Under the pieces are notes generated by a model. It was not told where the DNA came from. It saw nothing but the letters and a program-made list of their open reading frames with translations, and made no database searches. From Campylobacter massiliensis (lineage in GTDB: Bacteria > Campylobacterota > Campylobacteria > Campylobacterales > Campylobacteraceae), in contig NZ_JACLZK010000002.1 in NCBI RefSeq assembly GCF_014253065.1, positions 827,469-891,468 on the forward strand: 64,000 nucleotides of DNA, read 5' to 3'. Shown here piece after piece: positions 38,066 through 47,912 of the stretch; the stretch's first letter is position 1, and every line of letters starts with the position of its first letter. The position numbers and the translations under genes were made by a program.

Positions 38066-38722
38066 CTATCCCCTTAAATTCGTAGCCTTAGACGTATCAA
38101 GGCTGCCGTATGCTTTATAAAATCTGATAGCTAAGACGCTCATGATGATAACGGCGAAAATCGCGTCCGTTAAGATACCAAGCTCGACAAGCTCGTTTGA
38201 GTTGTAAGCCATGAGCGCTAGGCTTAGATGTATGCCGTTTTCAAAAAGGCAGTAGGCTAAAATTTGCTTGATAAAAGAGTTTCTAAGCATAAAGCCGAAA
38301 ACTCCCATCATAAACACGCAAACCGCGGCTAGTAGCATTATTTTCTCTTGGATTAGCGAAAATTGAAGGAATATCGGGTTGATACTCATCGCTATGGCTA
38401 GAGAAAATCCCATCGCTATAACAGGGCTTACGAAAAAGCCGCCCACAGGCTCGTCTTCGCTAACGACGTTAAGCTTTTTAATCAACCAAAGCAAGATCGC
38501 CGGTACGAATAAAACCTTCGTAAAAAACGCCACTACCGCCCACATGGATAGCTGCGACGCGTTAAATTTAGACGCCAACATAGCAAATATACCGACTAAA
38601 AGTAATGTCTCGATCGCGTAAACGATGACGGATAGCTTTAGGTTACGTAGCCCAAATACCGCCAAAGACGTTACTATCATGCCGATAGCTAATGCGTCTA
38701 ACATAGTCATATCTGCATTCAT
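38066..38722 (-). CDS. hyfE: hydrogenase-4 membrane subunit HyfE
   Basis: 218 residues, about six to seven membrane helices, of the HyfE family, which combines NuoK-like helices. It contains YCLFENGIHLSLALMAYNSNELVELGILTDA near residue 155, with the Glu residues typical of NuoK-like proteins. Only two bases separate it from the next gene. Confidence 0.9.
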   Translation of the reverse strand: MNADMTMLDALAIGMIVTSLAVFGLRNLKLSVIVYAIETLLLVGIFAMLASKFNASQLSMWAVVAFFTKVLFVPAILLWLIKKLNVVSEDEPVGGFFVSPVIAMGFSLAIAMSINPIFLQFSLIQEKIMLLAAVCVFMMGVFGFMLRNSFIKQILAYCLFENGIHLSLALMAYNSNELVELGILTDAIFAVIIMSVLAIRFYKAYGSLDTSKATNLRG

Positions 38723-38723
38723 C

Positions 38724-39653
38724 TCACACCCCCACGACGTAAAGCGTCAAAGCCACGAAAGATATGGCTAGAGCGGCTACCGCGTTTTTACGCAAGGACG
38801 AAGTCATCTTAAATCTCGGTCCGAAGTTGTCTATAAACACGGCCGCTACGTAAAACACTCCCGCCTTTAAAACGAAAATTATAACGGCTAGGAAAGGATT
38901 GCTAAAGTTCCACGGCTCGAAAATCGCGAGGAAAAGTCCTATCATCGCAAATTGTTTTAAGATAAGCGCCGCTTGAACTAGACCTAGATCAGAACCCGCG
39001 TATTCGCCTAGCAAGCCTTCTTGTAACTCTTGCTCGGCTTCTGCTAGGTCAAAAGGCTTTCTGCCCGTCTCAACGTATATGCACCACAAAAACGCGATCG
39101 AAGCAACCGCAAAGCTTGGGATCTGATATCCGATCTGGCCGCTTTTTACCATTGATTGTATCTCGACCAAATTTGACGTTCCTGCCGCTAGCATAACGAC
39201 GATTAGGCACATTATCATAACAGGCTCGACATAAACGGCTATAGTTTGCTCTCTACCGCCGCCGGTAGCCGCAAACGGGTTACCGCTATCTAAAGATGCG
39301 GCGCCAAAAACAAATCTCAAAAGCGCACCTAGATAAAGGATCACGAAAATATCGGAGTAAGCTCCGAAAATCGTGCTCTTGCTATAAGTAATAGGAATAG
39401 CCGCTAGTATCGCCGCCGAAGTGGCAAATAAGAAAAACGGCGCCCATCTAAATACCCAGTGAGAGCACTCAGGCACGGTTCTGCCGCGTCTAAATAGCTT
39501 TATGATGTCGCGATACGTCTGGAAAAAATCGCTGCCTTGTTTTGATTGCAGTTTGGCTCTTAGTTTTCTGGCCATACCGTCAAATAGCGGCGCGACTAAG
39601 ACGATGACGACGACTTGAAATATCATTAAAAATATAGTCTGTAAAATTTCCAT
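38724..39653 (-). CDS. hyfC: hydrogenase membrane subunit HyfC (NuoH-like)
   Basis: 309 residues, eight membrane helices, of the NuoH/HycD family, which anchors the soluble arm. Seen: the ETGRKPFDLAEAEQELQEG loop near residue 195 with its conserved acidic residues. Confidence 0.93.
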   Translation of the reverse strand: MEILQTIFLMIFQVVVIVLVAPLFDGMARKLRAKLQSKQGSDFFQTYRDIIKLFRRGRTVPECSHWVFRWAPFFLFATSAAILAAIPITYSKSTIFGAYSDIFVILYLGALLRFVFGAASLDSGNPFAATGGGREQTIAVYVEPVMIMCLIVVMLAAGTSNLVEIQSMVKSGQIGYQIPSFAVASIAFLWCIYVETGRKPFDLAEAEQELQEGLLGEYAGSDLGLVQAALILKQFAMIGLFLAIFEPWNFSNPFLAVIIFVLKAGVFYVAAVFIDNFGPRFKMTSSLRKNAVAALAISFVALTLYVVGV

Positions 39654-39663
39654 CTCACGCCCC

Positions 39664-41631
39664 CTATATCAAAAAGTAGCTAACCGCTAGTATCGCGCAA
39701 AGATATACGAGTATATATAGCGCGTAAACATTGGTGTAGCCGCTTTGCATTATGCCTATTTTATCGGCTATTTTCTTGCTCCACTCGATCACTGGTTCGT
39801 AAAATAGCCCCCACCAGATATCTTTTGGATGGTTGTGGTATTCGACCGGGTTAAAATAGCCCTTGGTTACGACTTTTCTCTCGCCTTTAAACAGCCAGTT
39901 CATTATGCGTCTTAGATCGCCGGTGAAAGGACCGCCCGTCATTTGCATGCGAGAGCTGTATTTAAATCCGCAAGCCCAAGGATCTGTCTCGCGAGGTTTC
40001 TCGCGGTTTGCTTTCATGAAAGCTAAAATCGCAAAAGGCAAAACCATAGTAGAACATAAGATGATAGCGATTAACGGAGTAGAGACGATACTGCCTAAAT
40101 TTGATGTCAAATTTATACCGTGGCTAGCTACGTAACCGCCTGCGCCGCCTATCGAATTTACAGCCGTCATTATGTAGCCGACGACAACGTTCGCTCCGAC
40201 GCCAAATCCGACGCAGCCTATCATTAGCACGATCATGCCAAGCACCATAAATATCGGGCTTTCTTTTGCGTTGTCCCAAATTTTCTTATCTCTTGGAGTT
40301 CCCGCAAAGATTACGGCATAAAGCTTAAGGTGCATGCCGACTAACACGCCCGTAAGTGCTAGCGCAACGACTGAAAGCGTAAAGGCGTATCTAACGAAAA
40401 TGCCCTGCTCTAGCGCGCCTTGAAGCATACCTTGGTATGTAAACCACTCAGACACGAAGCCGTTAACAGGAGGAAGCGCTGCGATACCCATAATACCGAT
40501 AAACATACCAACAGATGTCCAAGGCATCTTTTTAGCTAGGCCGCCTAGTACGTCCATATCGCGGGTGTGCGTAGCGTGCAAAACCGAACCCGCGCAAAGG
40601 AACAATAGTCCTTTAAATATCGCGTGGTTAACCACGTGGTAGCATCCTGCTAAAAATCCGATCGCGGCAAGAGTGTTATTTCCTGCAGCTAGCCCGTATA
40701 GACCGGTACCAAGACCAAGCAAGATGATGCCGATATTTTCAACTGAGTGATAGGCAAGAAGCGCTTTGTAGTCGTGCTGACAAAGAGCGTAAAGAACGCC
40801 AAACAGTGAGCTAGCAGCACCCAGGATCAAAACCGCTAGACCAAAATATATGCTTAGCGGTAAGAAAAGCGTAAATTTGACTAGAGTAAATAGCGCAACC
40901 TTTATCATAACGCCGCTCATTAGAGCAGAGACGTTTGAAGGCGCAGCAGGGTGAGCCATCGGTAGCCATACGTGGAAAGGCCACATACCCGCTTTACTAC
41001 CAAATCCTACTAAGAATAATATAAACACGACGACGCTAACCGCAGCAGGCATATTTAAGCGAGCAAAATCGCTAAACTCCATGCTGCCCGCATAGTGAGC
41101 CATGACTAGCAGTCCGCACGTGATACAAAACGCGCCGACCTGAGCGATACCAAGATACACCATCACCGCTTTTAGCGTGCCTTTGCCGTCGTTTACTAGG
41201 ATGAGGAAAGACGAAACAAGCGTCATAAGCTCCCACAAAACGACGAAGCAAAATACGTTGTTTGCGCTGATGACTAGAAGCATCGAAAGGATGAAAAGGT
41301 TAAACAAACAGGCGAAAACGCCGACGTTTGCTTTTTTGATATATTCCTCCGCGTAGCTCATACCGTAGACGCTACTAGCAAAGCCGATAAAGACGACTAC
41401 GAAGCTAAAGAAATTTCCAAGCGGAGTTAGCTCAAATTTAGGCGCGTATAGAAAGTCTCCGCCTAGAGCGAAGCCCTGCGTAACGCCCATGTTGGCCACA
41501 AAGTAGCAAAGCGCGTAAAAACAGCTGATCGCGCTTAATCCAAAGCCGATTTTGACGGCTGATTTTTGCGCGCCGTAGAGCAGGATGCTAACGGCGGCGC
41601 TAAATAAGAAAAGTAGATAAACGCCTACCAT
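39664..41631 (-). CDS. hyfB: hydrogenase membrane subunit HyfB (NuoL-like)
   Basis: 655 residues, about 16 membrane helices, of the NuoL/HycC family. The GFGSKAGMWPFHVWLPMAHPA motif near residue 210 carries the conserved Lys, and LLAYHSVENIGIIL lies near residue 295. The start overlaps the stop of hyfA by 7 bases. Confidence 0.94.
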   Translation of the reverse strand: MVGVYLLFLFSAAVSILLYGAQKSAVKIGFGLSAISCFYALCYFVANMGVTQGFALGGDFLYAPKFELTPLGNFFSFVVVFIGFASSVYGMSYAEEYIKKANVGVFACLFNLFILSMLLVISANNVFCFVVLWELMTLVSSFLILVNDGKGTLKAVMVYLGIAQVGAFCITCGLLVMAHYAGSMEFSDFARLNMPAAVSVVVFILFLVGFGSKAGMWPFHVWLPMAHPAAPSNVSALMSGVMIKVALFTLVKFTLFLPLSIYFGLAVLILGAASSLFGVLYALCQHDYKALLAYHSVENIGIILLGLGTGLYGLAAGNNTLAAIGFLAGCYHVVNHAIFKGLLFLCAGSVLHATHTRDMDVLGGLAKKMPWTSVGMFIGIMGIAALPPVNGFVSEWFTYQGMLQGALEQGIFVRYAFTLSVVALALTGVLVGMHLKLYAVIFAGTPRDKKIWDNAKESPIFMVLGMIVLMIGCVGFGVGANVVVGYIMTAVNSIGGAGGYVASHGINLTSNLGSIVSTPLIAIILCSTMVLPFAILAFMKANREKPRETDPWACGFKYSSRMQMTGGPFTGDLRRIMNWLFKGERKVVTKGYFNPVEYHNHPKDIWWGLFYEPVIEWSKKIADKIGIMQSGYTNVYALYILVYLCAILAVSYFLI

Positions 41632-42371
41632 CTCGCACCCCCTTGTGCGCCGCTATTTTCGTCGTTCATAGCGCGCGAATTTGACGCCGCTTGCTCTCTT
41701 GCTTGCTCGCTAGGAGTTTTGTCAAGCTCGTTGATAACGATAACGTCAGCCTCGCCGTCCACGTCCTGAGCGCCGATATCGGCTAAAACGTGAGGCTCTT
41801 TTAAATTTCCGCTTCCGCGTAAAATTTTATTTACGAAATCCTGCGCAGCCTCCTGCTCGATCCTGTTGCCAAGCTTGTGACGGCTGTGTAGAGGATCGAC
41901 CATGATGATAGCGCTGGTCGGACAAACCTCGACGCACGCAGGGCCGTTTTCGCGCCCGAAACACATATCGCATTTGATCGCGGTATTTTTCGCGCCCGCC
42001 TGGCTCTCGATCTCGAGGTAGTACTTAGGCTCTACCGCGTAGTTAACGGACGGCATGAGCTCCGCGCTCGAGCTTATCGCGCCGTAAGGGCAAGCGATCG
42101 TGCAGAGTTTGCAGCCTATACAAATCTCTTCGTGAAGCTCGATGCAGTTATCGTCAAACCTGAGTGCCCCGGTAGGACATACGTTCGCGCAAGGACCGTC
42201 ATCGCACTGGCGACACTGCGTCGGCATGACGCCTTTTGCTTGACGTAGCACTGTTAGTCTAGCTTTTGAAAGCTTACCGCGCTCATAAGCGCTACGAAAA
42301 CAGGCCGCCATGCAAGTAGCGCAACCGATACAACGTTTGTAATCGGCGATCACAAATTTATGCTGTTTCAT
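41625..42371 (-). CDS. hyfA: hydrogenase electron-transfer subunit HyfA (4Fe-4S)
   Basis: 248 residues with four [4Fe-4S] motifs: CIGCATCMAAC, CRQCDDGPCANVCP, CIGCKLCTIACP and CDMCFGRENGPACVEVCP. This HycB-type protein passes electrons, usually from formate dehydrogenase, to the hydrogenase. No dehydrogenase gene lies in this window. The last 60 residues are an acidic, low-complexity tail. First gene of the operon. Confidence 0.93.
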   Translation of the reverse strand: MKQHKFVIADYKRCIGCATCMAACFRSAYERGKLSKARLTVLRQAKGVMPTQCRQCDDGPCANVCPTGALRFDDNCIELHEEICIGCKLCTIACPYGAISSSAELMPSVNYAVEPKYYLEIESQAGAKNTAIKCDMCFGRENGPACVEVCPTSAIIMVDPLHSRHKLGNRIEQEAAQDFVNKILRGSGNLKEPHVLADIGAQDVDGEADVIVINELDKTPSEQAREQAASNSRAMNDENSGAQGGARW

Positions 42372-42724
42372 AAATTCTCCTTTCTACTTGTTTTACGATT
42401 CTTGATTTCTCTTAAATCTTGAGCTAATTGTATTACTTTTAGAAATTTATTTCCGTCATTTGCCTGACAAATTTTGTATTTTTTAGATTAATTTTTATGA
42501 ATTATTTATTTTTAAGTTTATTTTTAAATTTACTGTAAAATAGGTACTTTATTAAACTTATGCGAATATAAAAATATTACGCATAGGCTATCTAATGCAC
42601 TAAAAAGAGTGTTTTAGTCCTATAATACCTCAGAAAGCTTAAGCCAAAATTTAATCGCAGCCTTTAAAATTTGACGGAACACTTTTTGCTAGGACTTGCT
42701 GCTAGTAATATAAAAAGGATAAAA
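42372..42724. promoter_or_regulatory. divergent promoter region of the hyf operon
   Basis: This AT-rich gap holds the promoter for hyfA on the minus strand. TACAAT (complement of 42427-42432) is a plausible -10 box about 55 bases before the start, and AAAGGAGAA is the ribosome site. I looked for a sigma-54 site (GG-N10-GC with TTGC) and saw none. The plus-strand end carries AAGGAT for the next gene. Confidence 0.5.
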
Positions 42725-43144
42725 ATGCAGATCAAAAACGGCGCTTCAAACGAGATTTTAAAGACCTTAGCAAACCGCGTAGCTCAAGGTCAAAAAGGCG
42801 ATAAATTTTTAGCCGGCTCTACGCTTGCGGCGACAAATTTGACCGATTTTGCCCAGATGCTAGATAAGTTTAACGAAAAAGCAAGCTCAAACAGTGCGGC
42901 GAGTAAATTTGACGCGGATAAATTTCACGGCGGCGAGGCGGGCTCGTTTTTACGAAATTTAGCCCGCGACGAAAACGAAGCGCAAATCTACGCAAAACTC
43001 GAGCGCGAAGCCAAAGAGGCCGCGAAAATGTTTAAGAAATTTGATTTTATGCAGATGATGACGAAGCTAGAGATGGGCAACCTAAAAGACGGCGAGCGAG
43101 CGGAAATTTTTGCCAAGATGAACAAGATAGCAAAGGAAATTTGA
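42725..43144 (+). CDS. hypothetical protein
   Basis: 139 residues from the ATG at 42725, preceded by AAAAGGATAAAA; a TTG 54 bases further up is less likely. Predicted mostly helical, charged, with no Cys, signal or membrane segment. Segments such as KEAAKMFKKFDFMQMMTKLEM and NGASNEILKTLANRVAQG look like a small regulatory or flagellar-type helical protein, but I recognise no family. It is single and is divergent from hyfA. Confidence 0.65.
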   Translation: MQIKNGASNEILKTLANRVAQGQKGDKFLAGSTLAATNLTDFAQMLDKFNEKASSNSAASKFDADKFHGGEAGSFLRNLARDENEAQIYAKLEREAKEAAKMFKKFDFMQMMTKLEMGNLKDGERAEIFAKMNKIAKEI

Positions 43145-43412
43145 CTTTAACGCGGGGTTAAATTTGCAAATTTCAAAAGCCCCGCCGCGTGCAAAATATC
43201 AATACCTTAAGTAGATAAACAAAAAATTTAAGCAACCTCACAAAAACGAGATTCTCAAATTCTCTTAAAATACACTCTTGAAAACGACTCAAATTTACCG
43301 CCGTCCTTTTAGCGTCGCGGGGTCTTAAAAATTTATGCGACCCCGTCAAAAAGCACATCTCAATCGCGAGTTTAATCCGCAAGCAGCGGATAAATTTTAA
43401 AATTTGCAGCGA

Positions 43413-44972
43413 TCAAAACGGGCGCTCTATCTCGTAAAGTAGATTTTTGCCGCCCTCAAAGCCGAGCACATAGAGCCGATCCGCGCCGACGGCGAGCGAA
43501 TGAGGCTCGCTCATCTGCGGCATCTCGTAGGCCTGCACGACCTCAAGGCTGTTTTTATTGATGCTAAGCAGCGTGTTATACTCTCTGCTGTAGGCTAAAA
43601 TTTGATCGCCTACGCTCGCGGCCCCTACGACGTAGTAATCCTTAAAATTTCGCTTTTGCTTGAGCTCAAGCCCCTTGACGGGCTTTAGATACGCCTCGGC
43701 GCTTAGCTTGCGTTCGCTTATTAAAAATTTGCCGATTACGACGTTTTTTACGACATCGTTGGGCGCGCTGATTATATACATAAACTTCTCATCCGCCGCA
43801 AACGCCAAAGCATACGCCTGTTTAGCCCGTATCATCGTAAGAAACGGGCGCCCGTCCTTGGTATATCTATCGACGCCCTTTTCAAAGTAGCTGCCGTAAT
43901 CGCCGCTGGTTTGCAAAAAGGTCCTATACTCTATCACTTTATCCATCGGCTCTTTGAGCCTTTTTAGCCCGTAGGCGGTCTTGTTCTGACCGATTACAAG
44001 CAGGTCCTCTCCTACGAAGGCGCTCGCCGTCGTATGGCCCAGATTCCAGCTGTTTTGATAATCAAGCACCGCAAATTTATCGAAATTTTTAAGATCTTTC
44101 GTGAAGTAGCTACCCGCATACGAGGAAGTAAGGGCGAACTCTTGATTTTTCTCGTCGTATGAGACGCTTGCTATCATCTCGCCTCTATTCATCTTTATCT
44201 CAATCTGCTTCGTGCCTAAAAGCCGTAGCTTTGGAGCGCCGAGCACCGCACCGTCGGCAAATTTTTCATTAAATTTTTTCGTGTCGAATACGCCGCGGAT
44301 ATAGGGTCTTTGCGGATAATCCTTTTTGAGATTAAAGGATTTGAGCCTATCCCATACGTATCTTTCCCACGTTTTGGAGCTCATAGCTAAATTTAAACTC
44401 ATCCTATCGGTGGGCGCTTTGCCGCCGTAGGGCGGGATGCCGTTTGTAAAAAACGCCTGCACGCCGTTTGAGATAACAAGCGCGAAGGAGAGATAGAAAA
44501 CGACCTTACCGTATGCGCTAAAGGGCTTGATCACGCTTCTTTGCCCGCTAAAATCGGCATTTAGCTCCGCGCTTTTTTTGATAAATATCAAAAAGAGGCT
44601 CATTACGATGACGACGGCCCAATACACGATCGCCGCCCACGTATAGGTTCGCACGCCCAGTATCGATGCGCCGAGCCCCATATCTACGTCGAGCTGGACG
44701 AAGTTGCCAAGATGTCTCAGCCCCATATGCATCCCGAATGCCGCGATGAAAAAGACCGCCGCGACGTATCTGAGCCGCGGACCGTATCTGAGGATAAAAA
44801 GCCCGAGCAGCCCCACCAAGATCATACCTATGCGCTCCCACCAGCAAAGCACGCACGGGCTTTCTCCCACCACGTATCCCAGCCAGACGTTTGCAATGCC
44901 TACAGGGATCACTAAAATAAGCATAATCGCCGTCGCCATCAAGGCATTAAAATTTTTTTCGCTAAAACACAC
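43413..44972 (-). CDS. dsbI: disulfide bond formation protein DsbI
   Basis: Campylobacter/Helicobacter-type DsbB relative: 519 residues, with a four-to-five-helix membrane part (1-190) carrying the quinone-facing CVLCWWERIG near residue 40, and a large C-terminal periplasmic part that looks like a beta-propeller (repeated VLDYQNSWNLGHTT, LAVGADRLYVLGFEGG). Apart from Cys2 and CVLC there is no other Cys, so the second DsbB pair is absent. GTG start, 9 bases after the dba stop, with GGAGGG before it. Operon dba-dsbI. Confidence 0.9.
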   Translation of the reverse strand: MCFSEKNFNALMATAIMLILVIPVGIANVWLGYVVGESPCVLCWWERIGMILVGLLGLFILRYGPRLRYVAAVFFIAAFGMHMGLRHLGNFVQLDVDMGLGASILGVRTYTWAAIVYWAVVIVMSLFLIFIKKSAELNADFSGQRSVIKPFSAYGKVVFYLSFALVISNGVQAFFTNGIPPYGGKAPTDRMSLNLAMSSKTWERYVWDRLKSFNLKKDYPQRPYIRGVFDTKKFNEKFADGAVLGAPKLRLLGTKQIEIKMNRGEMIASVSYDEKNQEFALTSSYAGSYFTKDLKNFDKFAVLDYQNSWNLGHTTASAFVGEDLLVIGQNKTAYGLKRLKEPMDKVIEYRTFLQTSGDYGSYFEKGVDRYTKDGRPFLTMIRAKQAYALAFAADEKFMYIISAPNDVVKNVVIGKFLISERKLSAEAYLKPVKGLELKQKRNFKDYYVVGAASVGDQILAYSREYNTLLSINKNSLEVVQAYEMPQMSEPHSLAVGADRLYVLGFEGGKNLLYEIERPF

Positions 44973-44981
44973 GGCGCCCTC

Positions 44982-45149
44982 CTAGTAATTGCCCGAGCCG
45001 AATATCGAGCCAAATGTCGAGACAAACCACATGCCAACCATAACGAAGCTTGCCGCTCCGAACAAGCCAAACGCGAGCCGCTGCCTTTGCGGGCGAAACA
45101 TAAGCACATACATGCAAACAGCGATCAAAACGAGTGTTAAAAATTCCAT
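44982..45149 (-). CDS. dba: small DsbI-associated protein Dba
   Basis: A 55-residue membrane protein: one helix (FLTLVLIAVCMYVLMF) at residues 3-18 and a second hydrophobic stretch (LFGAASFVMVGMWF) at residues 29-42, with RPQRQR between. Reads MEFLTLVLIAV at the start and ends IFGSGNY. AAGGAGAG precedes the ATG. In C. jejuni, Dba is encoded immediately before dsbI and is needed for its expression or stability; the same order and size are seen here. Confidence 0.85.
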   Translation of the reverse strand: MEFLTLVLIAVCMYVLMFRPQRQRLAFGLFGAASFVMVGMWFVSTFGSIFGSGNY

Positions 45150-45535
45150 CGTCTCTCCTTGAGGTAAAATTCTGAAAATCTCTTTAAAATATTATAGTAA
45201 AAAATAAAAAAATTTGAGAGTAAATTTAAAATTTCCCGAAATTTTAAATTTATAGCTTCGACATAGTAAAACTCGCGCAAGATTTTATCAAACTCATATC
45301 GATACTATTTCAGGTTTTGCGGCAGCAAAATGCATAACGATCTTTTTTTGTAAAATTTCAAATATAACTATTTGTTGTAACCCGTAAGCGTATTTTAGAT
45401 AGTTTAGATAGCTCGCGCGGTGGCAAATGAAGCTAAATTTAAGCCAAATTTCCCAGTCGTCTTTCCTTAAATTTTTGTATATTTTATCTGTTTTTTGATA
45501 AAATCGCGAATTTTAAGGACAAGGAAAATTTAAAT
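45150..45535. other. 386 bp divergent gap before mnmG
   Basis: AT-rich region between dba and mnmG with no gene. TAAAAT (45499-45504), preceded by a T run, is a plausible -10 box for mnmG, and AAGGAC/AAGGA lies before its ATG. No repeat or hairpin stands out. Confidence 0.45.
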
Positions 45536-47401
45536 ATGAATTATGATATTATCGTCGTCGGAGGCGGCCACGCGGGCATAGAAGCCAGCCTCGCCGCCGC
45601 AAGAATGGGCAAAAAAACGCTGCTAATCACCATCCTAGCCGAGCAGATCGGAGCGGCTAGCTGCAACCCGGCAATAGGGGGTCTAGCAAAAGGCCACCTC
45701 GTAAAAGAAATAGACGCTCTAGGCGGACAAATGGGGCTAACGACCGATGCCGTGGGCATACAGTTTCGCGTGCTAAACGAGAGCAAGGGCCCCGCGGTGC
45801 GAGGCAGCCGCGCTCAGATCGACATGGATAGATACCGCGTCTATATGCGAAATTTACTGCTAAATACACCAAATCTTGAAATCAGCCAAGAGATCGCAAC
45901 GCAAATTTTAAGCCAAAACGGCGAAATCACGGGCGTAAAAACCCACCTAGGCAACGAGTATAAAACCAGCAAGCTCATCATCACGACGGGCACGTTTTTA
46001 AACGGGCTGATACACGTCGGATTTAACAAACTAGAAGCCGGCCGCGTGGGCGAGCTAAGCGCCAAAAATCTAAGCGATAGCCTGCGCGAACTAGGTCTAG
46101 AAGTCGGTCGGCTAAAGACCGGCACCTGCCCGCGAGTGGACGCCAAAAGCATCGACTTTAGCGTGCTTGAGATCCAAGGCGGCGACGATGACCCAAGCCC
46201 CTTTAGCTTCCGCACGAGAGACTTCGCACCTACGCAGCTGCCGTGCTACATCGCCTACACCAACGTTACCACGCACGACATCATACGCTCAAATTTCGAC
46301 AAAGCGCCGCTATTTACAGGCCAGATAGAGGGCGTGGGTCCGCGCTACTGCCCGAGTATCGAGGATAAGATAAATAGATTCGGCGACCGCGACAGGCATC
46401 ATCTTTTCGTCGAGCCGCAGACGCTAGAGGCCACGGAGTACTACATCAACGGCTTTTCTACGAGCTTGCCGTATGAAGTGCAGGTCGCGATGCTGCGCTC
46501 GGTCAGAGGCTTTGAAAACGCACGCATAGTGCGCCACGGCTACGCGATCGAGTACGACTACGTCCAGCCTACCGAGCTAAAACACACGCTAGAGACCAAA
46601 AAGGCGCGCGGACTATATCTCGCGGGCCAGATCAACGGCACCACGGGCTACGAGGAGGCGGGCGCGCAGGGGCTGATGGCCGGCATAAACGCAGCGCTTG
46701 CGCTTGATGGCAAAGAGCCGTTCGTCCTGCGCCGCGACGAAGCCTACATCGGCGTTCTCATCGACGATCTAGTAACCAAAGGCACCAAAGAGCCCTACCG
46801 CATGTTTACCTCCCGCGCCGAGTATAGACTACTGCTGCGCGAAGATAACGCCGTGTTACGCCTGGGCGGATACGGCCGCGAGCTTGGCTTGCTAGACGAA
46901 GCGACGTTTGAGAAAATCGAAGCCATAAGGTCAAATTTGACTCGCGGGCTAGAGCTGCTAAACGGCACCCAGATCACGCCGACGAAGAGAAATTTGGAGC
47001 TTTTAGCTAGCCTTGACGAGGAGATAATCAGCCAAAATTTGACCCTGCAAAAAATCGTCGCCAGGAAAAGCTTTACTGGCGAAAAGCTGCGCAAGCTAGA
47101 TCCGTTTTTCGAGGCGCTTGACGAGGCTAGCTTGGAGCAAATTTTAACCGAAGCCAAATACCAGCACTACATCGCCGAGCAAAAAAAGCAGATCGACCGC
47201 ATGAAAGATATGATGAGCGTGAAAATCCCCGAAGGCTTTAACTTCCGCGGTATCAGCGGGCTTAGCAACGAAGTGGTCGAAAAGCTCGAGAGGTTCGCCC
47301 CGCCGACGCTCTTTGCAGCTAGCGAGATCAGCGGCGTGACTCCTGCTGCGATAGACATCTTACATATTTATATAAAGATGAACGCGAGGGAGTCGCAGTA
47401 A
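45536..47401 (+). CDS. mnmG: tRNA uridine 5-carboxymethylaminomethyl modification enzyme MnmG
   Basis: With MnmE it modifies wobble uridine in tRNA. The 621-residue FAD enzyme has the dinucleotide motif [11 protein letters not shown] at residues 7-17, [17 protein letters not shown] near residue 48, [13 protein letters not shown] near residue 365, and the C-terminal helical domain for tRNA and MnmE. Full length. A strong hairpin follows it. Confidence 0.97.
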   Translation: MNYDIIVVGGGHAGIEASLAAARMGKKTLLITILAEQIGAASCNPAIGGLAKGHLVKEIDALGGQMGLTTDAVGIQFRVLNESKGPAVRGSRAQIDMDRYRVYMRNLLLNTPNLEISQEIATQILSQNGEITGVKTHLGNEYKTSKLIITTGTFLNGLIHVGFNKLEAGRVGELSAKNLSDSLRELGLEVGRLKTGTCPRVDAKSIDFSVLEIQGGDDDPSPFSFRTRDFAPTQLPCYIAYTNVTTHDIIRSNFDKAPLFTGQIEGVGPRYCPSIEDKINRFGDRDRHHLFVEPQTLEATEYYINGFSTSLPYEVQVAMLRSVRGFENARIVRHGYAIEYDYVQPTELKHTLETKKARGLYLAGQINGTTGYEEAGAQGLMAGINAALALDGKEPFVLRRDEAYIGVLIDDLVTKGTKEPYRMFTSRAEYRLLLREDNAVLRLGGYGRELGLLDEATFEKIEAIRSNLTRGLELLNGTQITPTKRNLELLASLDEEIISQNLTLQKIVARKSFTGEKLRKLDPFFEALDEASLEQILTEAKYQHYIAEQKKQIDRMKDMMSVKIPEGFNFRGISGLSNEVVEKLERFAPPTLFAASEISGVTPAAIDILHIYIKMNARESQ

Positions 47402-47432
47402 GCCGCGATAAAATGCTATTTAACAAGGACAG

Positions 47433-47460
47433 GCGTTAAATTTGAGGTTAAATTTAACGC
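47433..47460 (+). terminator. mnmG terminator hairpin
   Basis: GCGTTAAATTT (47433-47443) and AAATTTAACGC (47450-47460) form a perfect 11-bp stem with a 6-base loop, followed by a mixed T/C stretch. It lies between the convergent mnmG and VOC genes and may serve both. Confidence 0.6.
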
Positions 47461-47498
47461 TTCGCCTCTTTGGCGTTAAATTTCCAAACCCGTCAAAT

Positions 47499-47882
47499 TT
47501 AATCGTATCTGCTAATCTCTATCAAATTCCCGTCCGGATCCCGCACGTAGATTGAGCTTATCGCTCCAAGCGCGCCCGTTCGCGGCACCACCCCCCCCTG
47601 CTCTACGGCGATACCCGCAGCCTCTAACTCCTCTAAAACCGACTCAAGCGGCGTATCGGTAAGCAAGCAAATATCGGCCGTTCCGACGTTTGCGTTTAGA
47701 GCGTTTGGAAAAATCTCCTCGCCTTTTACGTGCAAATTTATCTTTTGCGAGCCGAAGGCCAGAGCCTTGCGTCCGTTTGCAAAATCAATCTCGCGCATAC
47801 CGAGCACTCGCACGTAAAAATCAAGCGTCCGTTGCAAATCAGCGACGGTTAAAACGATATGATCGATCGAAGTGATACGCAT
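47499..47882 (-). CDS. VOC (glyoxalase-like) protein with a G8 tract
   Basis: Start at 47882, with AAAAGGAG before it; residues upstream in a longer frame are not family-like. The 127-residue protein has the fold motifs DHIVLTVADLQRTLDFYVRVLGM at the start and YVRDPDGNLIEISRY at the end, where glyoxalase metal residues (His, Glu) lie. Substrate unknown. The coding strand carries eight consecutive G (47591-47598 on the plus strand read as C), encoding Gly-Gly-Val; such tracts often vary in Campylobacter. Confidence 0.85.
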   Translation of the reverse strand: MRITSIDHIVLTVADLQRTLDFYVRVLGMREIDFANGRKALAFGSQKINLHVKGEEIFPNALNANVGTADICLLTDTPLESVLEELEAAGIAVEQGGVVPRTGALGAISSIYVRDPDGNLIEISRYD

Positions 47883-47912
47883 AAATTCTCCTTTTAAATC
47901 AAATTTAACCAA

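Noticed and set aside
42372..42670. A sigma-54 promoter for the hyf operon
   Set aside because: I looked for TGGC-N9-TTGC on the minus strand and found none; the TACAAT box is a better candidate.
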